DNA from: Ipomoea triloba
Lineage: Eukaryota > Streptophyta > Magnoliopsida > Solanales > Convolvulaceae
Length of the DNA: 64,000 nucleotides
NCBI RefSeq assembly: GCF_003576645.1
Contig: NC_044918.1
Location: 30,269,145-30,333,144, forward strand
Reading direction: 5' to 3'
The position numbers were made by a program, and so were the translations under genes. This document shows positions 11,556 through 23,087 of this stretch, in pieces; position 1 is the first letter of the stretch; each line of letters opens with the position of its first letter. Below the pieces are notes generated by a model, which did no database searches, was not told the DNA's origin, and worked only from the letters and a program-made list of their open reading frames with translations.

Positions 11556-12025
11556 AGATGTGTTTGGAAATCAAGAAAAATGACTTCTGCAAAATAAATC
11601 ATTCTCCAAAAAACATTTTCTTTTCCGATGTTCGATTACATTCTAAAAAACTGTCTTAGTGGTTTTGGTTACATTTCAACCCGTTGGCGTTTGATCGAAC
11701 ACTCAAATTTGTTGTTTAAACAACCGAGAAGAAGCAACCGGTGCACTTGTGGCTGCTAAACGATGGTGGCTGGTGGTTGTGCCTTGTTGGAAAGGTGCCT
11801 GGACGACAATGGCAGGTGGTTGCAGACCAAAGCCAAGAAGGAAGTCAACATCCCCAAAAAAGGGAAAGCCATTTTTTTCTAAAAAATGTCTATTTTTCAT
11901 TGTCCAAAGCCTTGTTTTCCTACTCAAAAAAAAGCCTTATTTTCCAGACTTTAAATTTTCCACCTTACAAAACAGTCAAACACAGGAAACCCGAAAAATG
12001 ATTTCCCGAGTTTCCAAACACACCC
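11556..12025. mobile_element. PIF/Harbinger-like MITE
   Basis: Left end AGATGTGTTTGGAAATC and right end (reverse complement) GGGTGTGTTTGGAAACTC form inverted repeats; TTA flanks both ends (11553-11555 and 12026-12028). Length is 470 bp. The GC-richer interior (about 11720-11870) has short open frames on both strands that resemble no known protein. A diverged relative seems present in P450 intron 7 (from about 29022). Confidence 0.8.
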
Positions 12026-12403
12026 TTAATCCATAATCCCAACTATCTAATCTAAACTAAATATATAAGCTTTAACAAAGGGATCCCATGTAAACTGAAG
12101 ATCACAGCCTTACATGTTATTCCAAAATCATATACCACAATTACAAATTCATTCATAATCATAACCTCAAATTGGCCAGTGCAAAATGTTGAAAAACAAG
12201 TATCAGCCTCTTCAAGTATAAATAATTTGTTTCATCCTATCAAAATGTTACTACAAAATTAAAGGCCAAAAGCTGCATGCCACAAATATACATAATAATG
12301 CACATATAATGTTGTATTGTACAACATTAATTTTATACATGAGAATGAGATCCTGGTAAGTCTCAGGGTTGAGTAAGGTTCAAGTTCTTACTATCATTCA
12401 TAA

Positions 12404-15400
12404 TCAAACACCAGCAGAGACTTCAGTTGCTGATTTCTCCTTTTTCTTCGGCTGTTCTTGAGCTTTCTGTGCAATAGCTTTATTCGGAACCAGAATGATA
12501 AACATGTTCCGGTCATTGAAATTCTTTCCCTCCAGAGTAGCAAGCTGTGATGTGCACAAGAAGACAGAACAGTAAGACAGACTAAAACAGGTGAGTTATC
12601 AAACTATATATAATCAGCACAAGAAAGAACGATGACGTGACTCAGTATATACAAATGATCAAGAAGAGAAACTAATTTAAGTAGGGTACAAGAGTGCTTC
12701 CAAAGGATAACTAAAGGTATCTGCTGAAACAAAGGGATATATCTAGCCAATATCAATGAGAAGACACACATAATGATGAAGAGAAAAAAAAAAAAAAGAA
12801 AAATAGTTGGTTTTTTATGTCAGCATTTCCTGATAGTTTATTGGAAATATTAATTAAAAGGCCAGAAATAAAATATTATAGTGCCAAAATTGAACACCTT
12901 CAGGGAATAAATATGGCAAACCAAAAATAACATAGAAGCACAAGCAAACATGACAATGCCAAAATTGAGTACCCTTTGGGAAAGAAGCTCAGCAAGTCAG
13001 CAACAGAACCCAAAAGAAAAAGAATCCTTCAAGTTTCACCACAAGACCGAAAGTTAAGGAGGTTAGACAAGCTTATATAGGGGTATAATGGACCTAACTA
13101 ACGGGCTAGGTTAAACTAGGGTTACAATAGGCTTTTTAATTTCAATAATTCAGCACCTGTTCTCTTGGGTAAAAATTGTCAGTCATTGAAGAAGGATGTG
13201 TATATCCCTTGAAACACCTGTTCTCTTGGCAAAATTAAATATTGACCAATAGACATGTAACTTATCAAGTCTGCATAGAGCATGCTCTTTGCATATGATT
13301 AAGACTTGCTCATAATAGAAGAGGGATTAAACGCAAGTTGGAATTATGGAGCCTACACTAGAAGGTAAGAGGCATGAGTAGTAAAAAAACTGAATATGTA
13401 CACTTAAATTTTAATGCCACTAGCACTAAAGGAAATAAAGGAGTGACATTGGAAAAAATGAATGTTCCTGAGTGTATGTGGTTCTGCAACTTTGGTATAT
13501 AATAATCATAAGATTGAGGCAAGTTGGAAGAAGTCGGCCACTATTTTATGTTACTGTAAAACTGAAATTTGCAAGTTATACAGCATACTAACTAGGTTTG
13601 CTATACTATATGGCAGAAAGTATTGGGCGGCAAAGAAAAAAATGCCCATGAGATAGTTGTCATGTAGATGAGAATGCCAACTTGGATATGTAGGATTACA
13701 AGAAACAGATCATATTAGATTGCAATTAAGGCTTAGTCAATTTTATTTGGGCATCTCAATCAGCATTAAGGAAAGGAAAAAGTCTTCTCAAATGGGCCAC
13801 CCTATATTATGTGTACTTTGCCAGAATGAACTACTACTAAGTGCTTGTTTAGCCAGCAGTTTATTGCCTCTTATCTTTCTTTTTTATTTTGTTTGAGTAC
13901 TACTAACTCTATTACAATGTAGTATCTGTCCATACATACCTTCTCAACCTATTGAAGCACAAAAAGTCAATGCTCCCACTGGGGTTCGAACCTGTGACCT
14001 CCTATTTGGGAGATTCACAGAAGTGCCATTGAACTACAAGCTACTTGGCCAAACATGGTTTTTAACCAAGTGCTTTTGAAGTAGATAAAGAGGCAATTTG
14101 CCTCTTTTTTTGAGAATCGTTAATTTGAGGTTTTTCCAAGAAGAGCACTTTGGTTTAAGAAACTTATAAGAACTAATGTGCTTACCAAATATTAAATAAA
14201 TTTAAAAAAAATTATTGAAAAAGTTCTGTTTTATAAGCTCTTTCTAAAAATGAACTTTTTGCGTCTTTATCTTTACTTGGGCCAAACAAGCACAAAATCA
14301 GAATTCCATGTCTCTGTGTAGGGGAACAAGTGGGTTTCATAAATTTATTGACACAGGATTTAAAAAATAAAAATAAATAAATAACCTCCTTGATGAACTG
14401 TGGAAGATGTGGCTTCATTTGAGAGAATTTTCCAAGTTCATTTCCCTAACTTAAGATGTTCCTATTTATACAAGTAAAGACAGGCAATGAGTCTAGTTCA
14501 CTTGCACTCACCATTTCCACTTTTTATTGATCACCAATCTACTACAAATGTCATAATACAAGTTTCACCACTAGTTGCAGCCAGTTGCTTCAGATTAGCA
14601 TCTTAACCACTACTTTATGTGTATGTTCATCTTATGATTTAAATGGAGCTTATGTATTGTAAGATACTAAGATGAATAGTAAAGTTAGCATCTCTCAACA
14701 TCAGTATCATTTAACATGTTAAAATGGAGAACACCACGTACCTCTCCAACATCATTTTGAAATTGCTTGAGTAGCTCAACAGCCTTACTTCTGAACTCAT
14801 TCTCACGGCCCTTTAAATTCACAATAACTTTCACCTGCAAAGAAATTAGGTTCATATATAACAAGTACAAAAATATTTCTGATACTACATTTAGAGGGCC
14901 TGTGAACTGGTAAATGCATAAAACCTCAAATAGCAAGCAACCTTATCACCCTCTTTTAGAAACTTCTGAGCAGCTTTCAATCGCACAGAATAATCATGCA
15001 CATCAATGTTGTAACTGCCAATCAAATGTTAAACAAAAATACGTTATGAGTTATTCAAGAGATTCAAATTGAATAAGCAACAAGTTTTATGGATTTGATT
15101 GTAGTTCAACAAGATAGAAGATAATTAGATAGAAGCTCTAAAACTTTTTGCCACACTGAATATGAATAATGAAATCTGGGATCAGGGTAATCGTGTTGTA
15201 CAGTTTTCCAGACTAGACAAATCTCTTCGAATGCATTATTGAAATCCATCATTGACAATTATTTAAAGAATAAAAAAATTGACAGATTTTCAAAGCCAAC
15301 TATATAATGTAGTAAATGGAAGATTAGACAAAATAAAAGAGGGATTATTTCATCTATTATCAATTATAATATACACTCCAGGTTCAACAGGAGGCTCTTC

Positions 15401-18400
15401 TAAGACATTTGAAATCTTAATTCCAAAATGCCCTTGAAACTCTTGATATTTCAATATATGTGCATTTTTTAGTTTTGTTTTCCCTTTATCCTCTTCTTTA
15501 TACCCTCACCAGAAATAATAATTAACTCCCTACCATCCCATAATTGTAGTCCAATGATGTTTGCAAAATTGTGGATTGAGACACTAGCATGCTTAGCTTT
15601 GTTAGTGATGCACTGATGCCTATTATTTTTATTTTTGAAACAAAGGGGATACAACATTAGGCTAAAAGTGTGCCAACTATGCATGCTAGACTGCTAGTGA
15701 CTTAATTTCAATGTCAAAGATAATAGAAGAGCACCAACAATTGAATCTAATTGAAAGAAGAATTTAAAAGGACCAAGGTGGACTCTCCAGTTAAACTTCA
15801 AAGGGTCATGGTGTAAGTGTGTAATTAATGCAAATGCATAGGTTTAGGTGCAATTGTCAAGGGATTTGAGTGAATTTATCCTAAGCAACAATTCAATAAA
15901 AACAACCTAAGCAAATTAAAGAATCAATGAAACTAAAAGTCAAAAAATAATTATCATAGCATTTCTAAGGTTAACATGGCAGAGAAACTTACCCCATTTT
16001 CAATTCCTTCAGATCCATGCGGCTGGCTGTCATCCAAATTAATTCTTTAGTAAGAAAAAGTTCTCTTTTTTATTTTTTATTTTATTTTATTTTATTTTTT
16101 TGAAAACAAACGAAACTTCACTAATATTTTTTATTGTAAAATTTAACTAAAAATTAGAGAAAAGTTCAGTTTTGGTCCACAGCTATAGTGACATTCTCAA
16201 ATTAATTTTCAACTTTGAATTTGTCCACTTATAATCCTCTGACTTTTGTGGTAGTATCAATTTTGGTCTTTCCATTAGTTTTTAGGTTAAGTCCATTAAA
16301 TTCAATCACATTTTTGTAAAGTCAGTATTTTGTTTTATTTCTTGTTTTCAGAATTTAATCTTTTAATTAAGATTTCAAATGTCTTAGAAAAGCCTCCTGT
16401 TGGACCTCGAGTGTATATTATAATTGATAATAGATGAAATAATCCATCTTTTATTTTGTCTAATCTTCCATTTACTACACTATGCAGTTGGCTTTGAAAA
16501 TCTGTCAATTTAAAATAAAAAATAAAAAATTAGTTCATTATTTATTTGAATCAAAAATAAAACTATAACAATACTTTTTAATGTTCATCTTCTCAATAAA
16601 TTAAATTAAATGACAATTTGGAAAAAATAAAATGAGAAATTTAGATGTCCTTGGAATTAACAGATTCAACCCCAAAAACTAACAAAAGGATCAAAATTGA
16701 TATTGCAACAAAAGTCAGAAGATTGCAATTGAGCAATTTTGAAGCCAAGGACTAATTTTGAGGATGTCAATATAGTCAAGGGACCAAAACCAAACTTTTC
16801 TTGAGAAATTAAGTTAAAAGAAATTATATGTACCTGCACTTTTCTTCTGCTGGTCTTTTTTCTTCTTTTGCAGTTCATATCTGTATTTACTACATAGAGA
16901 AAAGCAAAATATTAATAATCTTAAACATTTAATAATGCTGGAAACATAGGTTACTATAATTTTATCACTTGAAATGCCAACATTTTGGTCATTATGAATT
17001 AGAACAGTTGCATATCTCAGTCCCAAACACGACAATGCAATGTCAAATGCAACTAATTAGTGAGCTCCTACATTTTTCCTACAAAAGCTGAAACCAGAGT
17101 AAAGAGGTGCATCTTACTTGTAATCCATTATTCTAACAACAGGAGGGTCTGCTTCCGGAGATAAAATAACCTACCAAATTTCAGGGAAACATCACAGACA
17201 ATCCAAAGGATATATTTCATATGGTGAAATATGGCACCAAGAATGCTGAATTTCAATTTCAATCTTACCAATGAAATATGCCCTCTTTTGAAAAGTAAGG
17301 AGTGTTTTTTTTAATGACAGCAATAAAATATGTTTGAAAGTTAAAGCAAGTATAAGTATTTATGCACATTTCCTGTTAACATTAACACCCAACACCAAGA
17401 TCTATAAGATCAAATCTAATAAGTAAACCATTTATCCAAGAAGTCTTATGATCTGATGAATGATTATACAGCAAAGGGACTTTTATTTAGTGAAATGAAT
17501 ACTAATTACACTCACTTTATTTAATTCCTCCCAACACTTACACCACACACTCACATCACTTTACTAGCACACACCACTACTTGCTCTCTTGATTCTCACT
17601 TTCACTCTTACATTACAATTAGGAGCATTACCCCACATTTATAGCAGTTGTATGTCAGTTAATCTACTGATCTTGAATCTTCTAGAATGGTGCTAACTAT
17701 TTTAGAAACCAGTGTAATTTTCTAGAGAATGAAGGAATGTCAAGGATGCTGCTAGCTATGTTAGAAAGAAGTGGAGGGATGGGGTTGGTGCTTCTCTTTA
17801 AGATGATCAACCAATTAAGTAATATATCTCATCTCCTTTTCATACTTTCCTGTTAACAAGAGAGCAATAATTTCATCTCCAATGTTTAGGACTTCAGAGT
17901 AAGGAACATACCAAATCAAGTTCAGCATCCTCAGCTCTTTGAACAGCTTCACTTTTTGACACTATCCCAACCTGCATAACAAAACAAGATAACTCAATTT
18001 AATAGTTTGCTCACTTACAAAAAGAAATACAGTATTCATGCTACGAAAGAACTAACCATATTTTGTTGTTGATCTATAAGCCTGACTTTGTCTGACCTAT
18101 TGAAAGCCACCACACGAAAACAAGTATAACATACTGTCAATTCCTATCCGAATTCAGTAAACACAAAAGGGAACTACATAATCATAAACATATATTTACA
18201 ATCCAAGTAAATGAGAAACTACTGAATAAATTACTTTAAACTAAAAATAAGAATTCAGTAATCATCACAATAATAAAGGAATAAATAAATAAATAAAATA
18301 CACATTTTTCATGAACTCCATAACGCATTCCCTTAAAATTGAAGAAAAAAATGAAATGAAGTTTTTAAAAACTGAGACCTGATGGAAGAGATATCAAGGG

Positions 18401-18605
18401 CTTCGTCGTCGTCGTCATCATCATAGTCGCGAGGACGACGGCCGCCATAGCGGGCGGAGATGGCGGTGGAGGTGGAGGTGGAGAGAAAGAAGGTAGGAGA
18501 GCGGAGGCGGAGGGTGAAGAGGGTGGTGTGATGATAAGGAAGGGAGAGGGGATTGGGTTTAGAGAGAAAGGGTTTGAATGTGAAGGTGCTGGCGAGACCA
18601 GCCAT
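12404..18605 (-). CDS. Chloroplast translation initiation factor IF-3 (SVR9/SVR9L1 type)
   Basis: Plastid IF-3, which keeps 30S subunits free and checks start-codon pairing. Nine exons (transcript order): 18605-18379, 18096-18057, 17971-17912, 17170-17118, 16889-16834, 16026-15993, 15014-14942, 14834-14742, 12544-12404. All are GT-AG and in phase, giving 258 residues. The N-terminus MAGLASTFTFKPFLSKPNPL is Ser/Thr/Leu-rich and fits a transit peptide, then comes an Asp-rich stretch (YDDDDDDEALDIS). The IF3-N domain runs from about residue 70 to 145 and ends in the Lys-rich linker KKKKDQQKK; the IF3-C domain follows (NIDVHDYSVRL, KVIVNLKGREN, NMFIILVPNK) and then a basic tail. By recall the relatives are Arabidopsis At2g24060 (SVR9) and At4g30690 (SVR9L1); the latter neighbours the PPR gene At4g30700, as here. 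The 2.2-kb last intron and introns 5-6 hold transposons and an inverted repeat. Confidence 0.93.
13841..14293. mobile_element. MITE-like element in the last IF-3 intron, interrupted by a SINE
   Basis: Left end GTGCTTGTTTAGCC and right end GGGCCAAACAAGCAC are inverted copies. Just inside, GCCTCTTATCTTTC on the left is complementary to GATAAAGAGGC on the right side of a SINE-like insertion, so the SINE appears to have landed in an older element. I could not find a clean target-site duplication. Confidence 0.5.
13865..14050 (-). mobile_element. tRNA-derived SINE (minus strand)
   Basis: On the minus strand an A-box-like segment TAGCTTGTAGTTCAATGGCA is followed about 35 bp later by a B box AGGTTCGAACCCCAG, the internal promoter of tRNA-derived SINEs. 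The downstream segment CTTCAATAGGTTGAGAA also occurs after the B box of the copy near 54557, so both belong to one family. Exact ends are uncertain. It is not a tRNA gene: no cloverleaf is complete. Confidence 0.65.
15275..15420 (-). repeat. Inverted-repeat arm A (IF-3 intron 6)
   Basis: About 146 bp that is the reverse complement of 16368-16512 at roughly 95% identity by eye. It lies in IF-3 intron 6, downstream of the 34-nt exon 6 in transcript orientation, and pairs with arm B in intron 5. Confidence 0.92.
16158..16801. mobile_element. MITE in IF-3 intron 5 with GTTTTGGTCC-type ends
   Basis: Left end GAAAAGTTCAGTTTTGGTCC and right end (reverse complement) GAAAAGTTTGGTTTTGGTCC are inverted repeats, and similarity continues inward (TGACATTCTCAAA and TGACATCCTCAAA). 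A clear target duplication was not resolved. It contains arm B of the IF-3 inverted repeat. Confidence 0.7.
16368..16512 (+). repeat. Inverted-repeat arm B (IF-3 intron 5)
   Basis: Partner of arm A at 15275-15420, in opposite orientation, in IF-3 intron 5 and inside a MITE. Mismatches are few and scattered, so the duplication is fairly recent. Confidence 0.92.
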
Positions 18606-18848
18606 GGCGGAAAGAGGTTTGGGCAGTTTGTTTTGGGCACTAAAAATGAATCTTATCCATAAATTCAATCAACCCTGCCTCTCCCTTCAAACGCCCCGTT
18701 TATATTTCTTATTTCTATGGAAATAAATACGGAACGGAGTACTCTTTAGAGAAAACAACACTTTGAATTTTTCCCCCTCAAGTCACAAATTTCTTACACT
18801 TAAACCCCCTCACGTTTTTTTTTCTCCTTCAGTTAACCCCTTCCCATC

Positions 18849-19129
18849 CAACAAATTATATCATGGACCGGGGTCTATCTTGCATTGTAGAATGTAGACC
18901 CTAATTCAAAAATAAATTTCAGATTCTGTATCTGTAGTTAACACATTCTGTTAGTCAGATAGTTTCAGTACCTATAGTTTTCATATTATGTGTCAACAAT
19001 TATCAAGTTATTTGTTTACATGTACAAAAACGGTTAACTGTAAGTACATAATATGTTAACTAAATGTACAGAATTTATGTATCATGGTTTACAATGCAAT
19101 ATGAACCATGGTCCATAGCATAACAATTG
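18849..19129. mobile_element. MITE family with CCATGGACC-type inverted ends, copy 1
   Basis: The left end reads ATATCATGGACCGGGGTC...TTGCATTGTAGA; the right end, reverse-complemented, reads GCTATGGACCATGGTTCA...TTGCATTGTAAAC, so the termini are inverted repeats of about 40 bp. The interior segment ACATGTACAAAAACGGTTAA is shared with the copy at 55405-55837 (ACATGTACAAAAACTATTAA). Boundaries are approximate. It lies about 250 bp upstream of the IF-3 start codon. Confidence 0.75.
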
Positions 19130-19230
19130 CTCCCATCCCACCCCTACAAAACCACACAGTTTATAGTCGCTCCTTGATGCAGTTGTTTTTTTGTGATCAA
19201 TTGTTTCTTTTTTATTTTATTTTATTTTAA

Positions 19231-19399
19231 ATTTCAATTCACCATAAAATGCCACATAATTGAATGAATGTGTGTGAATAGTAAATGTAGGAGAGTGTAG
19301 CAAAGTCAAAAATGAATTTCAATTCACCATAAAATGTCACATAATTGTAAGTATGATTAGGAAAGATAAAATTAGAGGGGAAGAAAAAAAATAAAACAA

Positions 19400-19460
<61 letters not shown>

Positions 19461-19691
19461 AAGCATTGTATCAGGCGCGCCTAATACGAGTGCACGCGCC
19501 CGCATGGGCGGCTGTTGTGCGCAAAACGCGCACAACAGCCAATGTTAAAAAAATGTCTGACTAACTTAGTGTGCTATGAACCAATGCTTGCAGATGAACT
19601 CATAGCATTCTCTCCCCTCTTTTCTCTCATGCTTTGTTGGCAATTTTCTAACATTAACCCATGAAAGAACCATTGGTAGGGTTGCTCTTAT
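19231..19691. mobile_element. MITE copy related to the 35.7/36.5-kb family, with AT tract and GC-rich hairpin
   Basis: The segment GTAAGTATGATTAGGAAAGA and the following purine-rich A-tract match the elements at 35710 and 36476 closely. The left part holds an 85-bp direct duplication (TTTCAATTCACCATAAAATG at 19232 and 19317). An AT microsatellite follows (about 19404-19457), then a GC-rich core with a perfect 13-bp stem GGCTGTTGTGCGC (19510-19522), a 5-nt loop and its complement (19528-19540). The right end AACCATTGGTAGGGTTGCTC resembles the family terminus. Confidence 0.55.
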
Positions 19692-20025
19692 CCCTCTTTG
19701 ATAATGGAAAGCATTTTATTGTGATTATATTCAAATATTTATAACTTGATAATTTAATATTAAATATTTAAATATTTACATTTGTATTAATTTTATCTAA
19801 TTATAATACCCAAATCACCATTATGATGATTATATCAAAATTTGTTTATTTTTATTAATCGTCATACAATTTGGCATTATAGTATCATAATTTTTTCAAA
19901 TTTATTAAAAATTACAAACAAGCGTTAAATGTTATCTTTTTGATTATTTTCTCGTCTAAATCTATTGTAGGAGTTGTTATTGACCTCAAGACTTACGAGC
20001 CTTTAACATGACGACAATGAATGTT

Positions 20026-20460
20026 GACTCATGGAAGAAAAATCAAGATGCTTTTGTAAAATGACGGGTAGAGAAATCAAGACCGCCAGAATTTTTTACA
20101 GGAGATAAGTTGTTTAATAGTGTAAAAAAATTTTCAAAGATTACTTATGGCCCAATTGATCGCATTGATGGGTTTGGACAATCACACAATTAGAAGAAAA
20201 AAAGTATATTTTGAGATTTGCCCGACTGGAAGAATAGTTTGCTCCGTCACAATATAAATGTGATGCATATAGAAAAGAATGTGTTTGACAATATATTTCA
20301 CACAATTATGGATGTCAAAGGCACACCAAAAAATAAAGGCACACCCACTACGCGTCTTGTTTGGAAACAATTCTCGAAATACCCAAGAAAATGGACAAAA
20401 ATAGAAAATCCACTAACAACAAGAATTACAAGAAATTCCACGAAATTCCAAGAATTTAAA
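20026..20460 (+). pseudogene. Decayed CACTA (En/Spm) TNP2-like transposase fragment
   Basis: The + strand encodes, with stops, a recognisable stretch of the plant TNP2-like (Transposase_21) region: RPPEFFTGDKLFNSVKKFSK, then ITYGPIDRIDGFGQSHN, then DLPDWKNSLLRHNINVMHIE followed by KNVFDNIFHTIMDVKG. LPYW..LLLRHN.DVMHIEKN is the family hallmark. In-frame stops lie after QSHN and before DLPDW. Neither a CACTA terminus nor a full-length transposase is visible, so this is a remnant. Confidence 0.85.
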
Positions 20461-20517
20461 CCTACAACAAAGGTTAAATAAACCTGGCATACAAGGGACG
20501 GGAAGAACGGATTTTAG

Positions 20518-20648
20518 AGGTGGTTGTAAGTACGAGTCGAGTTGCCTCTGTCCTTAAAACGGTGGTTGTAAGTACGAGTCGAGTTGCCTCTGTCCTTAAA
20601 ACCTTAGTTGTAAGTACGAGTCGAGTTGCCTCTGTCCTTAAAACCTTA
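20518..20648. repeat. 42-bp tandem repeat, about 3 copies
   Basis: The unit beginning TGTAAGTACGAGTCGAGTTG occurs at 20525, 20567 and 20609, an exact 42-bp period, nearly identical between copies. Since 42 is a multiple of 3, open frames cross it on both strands; I see no evidence that they are coding. It directly follows the CACTA remnant. Confidence 0.95.
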
Positions 20649-20890
20649 TTTACCGCCTCCCGGGGTGCTGGAGCGTTGCGGTCTAGGTTTCCCAGGATAA
20701 AACATACTACGATCCGCCGTTTGAGCACACAAACTTGGATCCGGCGAACGAGAACGTGGGATGAACACAGGTGGCTAGAACGAAGGAGGAGCAGAGTTTC
20801 GAGGAGGAAAACTGATTTTCGTCTTGTGTAAATCTCCTGCTCAACCTGGAAATATATAGTAGAGGATGTGACAAATAGCATTGAATAATG

Positions 20891-21099
20891 ACATTCATTC
20901 CTCACATGTAACCTCCTTTCACTAAGCACGAATTTACTTCCCACTAACAACATTCATTCCTCACATGTAACCTCCTTTCACTAAGCACGAATTTACTTCC
21001 CACTAACAGTCCATTAATAAGAAATAATTCCTCACATGTAACCTCCTTTCACTAAGCACGAATTTACTTCCCACTAACAGTCCATTAATAAGAAATAAT
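20891..21099. repeat. Tandem repeat with 59- and 71-bp spacing, 3 copies
   Basis: The unit CTCACATGTAACCTCCTTTC followed by ACTAAGCACGAATTTACTTC starts at 20901, 20960 and 21031. The later units also carry AGTCCATTAATAAGAAATAA, which accounts for the longer spacing. Probably the inside of the same decayed transposon. Confidence 0.92.
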
Positions 21100-21985
21100 G
21101 GCAGGATTAATCACATTAATTCCTTAATGCCAAAGGTCATTCTTATGAACGGTCACAATGGAAGTGATACGTCGCTACTGGAGATCACTACGAGTTACCC
21201 TGGAAGCCACGAGACATCGCTCGTGATGTCTCGCGCGACTAAGGCGTGTGCCGTTCGGAAATTCGGCATAACTTATGCCCGCAAGGCCAACCAATTTTCG
21301 CATGCCGAGGTACGATACACGCTGATGTCTCGCACGACCAAGGCGTGCCGTTCGGAAACTCGACATAACCTTTCGAACTCATTTTGGGATTTGATTTGCA
21401 CCCCCCCTGCGCACGAGAGAGAGCCTCTATGCCATACAAGTCAATTAGCTTAGAAAAGCCTCTTGTATATATAGTGGGTGAAATCCTCTTCCCAAACCAA
21501 TGTGGGACAAATGCTTTTCCTTAAAGCTTTTCCCACAAATTTCCATCTCAATGGGTCTACTTTGAGAACCAATTTCTCATTCACCCATTATCCATTTTGA
21601 GCGTATAATATATCGATCTCTTCGTCTCACTACGAAGAATCCGAATCCACTTTGACCCGACCCAAATCGGATGTGGAGCCTACATATATTTATACCACAA
21701 AATAGCCACTTAAAATGTCATTTATTGCCATTTTTTCCAACATACGCGTCTAGATATGAAAGATGTGTAATGTGTAATAGGCCACAACTAGAGTTGGTGG
21801 AACCGTGGAACATAATGGATGTTTTCTTATGCCCAAAGCAAGTTGCACTTTGCAAAAAAAATAATCAACTGGCTATTTATGATTGGTTATAGTCTTTGAA
21901 ACTTCTTGATGGATTTTCTTCTAATTTAGCCTCATGTGTTAGATTCTACATCATTTAAATTAATTGGGATAAAAAGTCATGACTA
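21100..21985. other. Probable transposon-derived sequence
   Basis: A GC-richer stretch holds duplicated segments: GATGTCTCGCGCGACTAAGG (about 21228) and GATGTCTCGCACGACCAAGG (about 21323), each followed by GCGTG and CCGTTCGGAAA. It is followed by AAACCAATGTGGGACA (21497), a sequence common near ends of plant retroelements. No intact gene is seen, so this is probably part of an old element of unknown class. Confidence 0.45.
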
Positions 21986-21994
21986 TCATATTTT

Positions 21995-23056
21995 GGGAAA
22001 ATAGCGTTTTTGGTCCCTGAATTGTTTTACGTTTGAAAATTTGGTCCCTATCAATTGATTTGAACAAACTTAATCCCTCAATTGTCCATAGTGTGTCATA
22101 TTTAGTCCTTTGGAGTTAAATAATTATAAATTTTGTAAATAAGTTTGTTTAGGAGGCTATATTTGTCAATTACTCTCCTATTAAATATTCCTTCTCTCCC
22201 CTTAACCACTTAACGCCATCTTCATCCCATTTATGTGTATTCAAAGAAACGAAAACAAAAACTTTAATTTGAAAGTAAAAATAGTGCAGTTGCGAAAAGC
22301 TGGTGTGCGAGATACTCCGTAGGAATTACGAACCGCTTCATTGGTATTGTCTCTGAACTGCCATTGAACAAAGACAATGACTTTTGAGTATCACAATTTA
22401 TTTTTTTTCAAATTGATTGTTTGTGTCCAGCTTTTGCCATGAAGAATGCCGAGAGGTTGTGGCATCTATCCCTTATGTTTGCAGCAACAAGATTCTCTAA
22501 TTTGTTGACGGCTTGTTGGTGGCAGTAAGCTTTTTCCACTTCTTGAGTTGTCCTTGCAGTTGTTGGATAGATTCTCTTCTCAAGATATAGCTATCTGAGC
22601 CTGGCGATATCTCTGATCTTGTTAGAACTTCCGGCGGATCGGAGGTGGCAGACAACAACAACTTTTTGAGTTCTAATCTATTATATTATATTATATTATA
22701 TTCAATTCATCTTGTATTTCCAAATTAAATGCATGCAATACTATCTATAATGAAGAAGCTAATTAAGGAGCAGTGATTCCGGGTATGCCCAACTCCCGCT
22801 CTTCTTTGTTGTAGATTTAGGATGAACCCCTGGCCTATTTCTCATGATTCATTAAGGAAACAGCTAGCAATCATCCTTTTGACAATTTGTCCAACGCCCA
22901 GATCATTTAGCTAGACATTCAGGAGCGTTGTGATTTATTTTGTTTGAGTATTGGTTAGCTGTAACCAGTGTATTTGTATTCCATACTTGGACTAGTCCGG
23001 GATTCTACCATGTATATATTCATGTATATTGATTTATAAAAAGTTTACATTTACCC

Positions 23057-23087
<31 letters not shown>

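Noticed and set aside
13979..14050. tRNA gene on the minus strand
   Set aside because: A and B boxes are present but no complete cloverleaf or acceptor stem; fits a SINE.
20474..20953. Long open frames across the 42-bp repeat on both strands
   Set aside because: The 42-bp period is a multiple of three, so open frames on both strands are expected without coding selection.
20518..21099. CRISPR-like arrays
   Set aside because: Units are contiguous tandem repeats without unique spacers, in a plant nuclear context.
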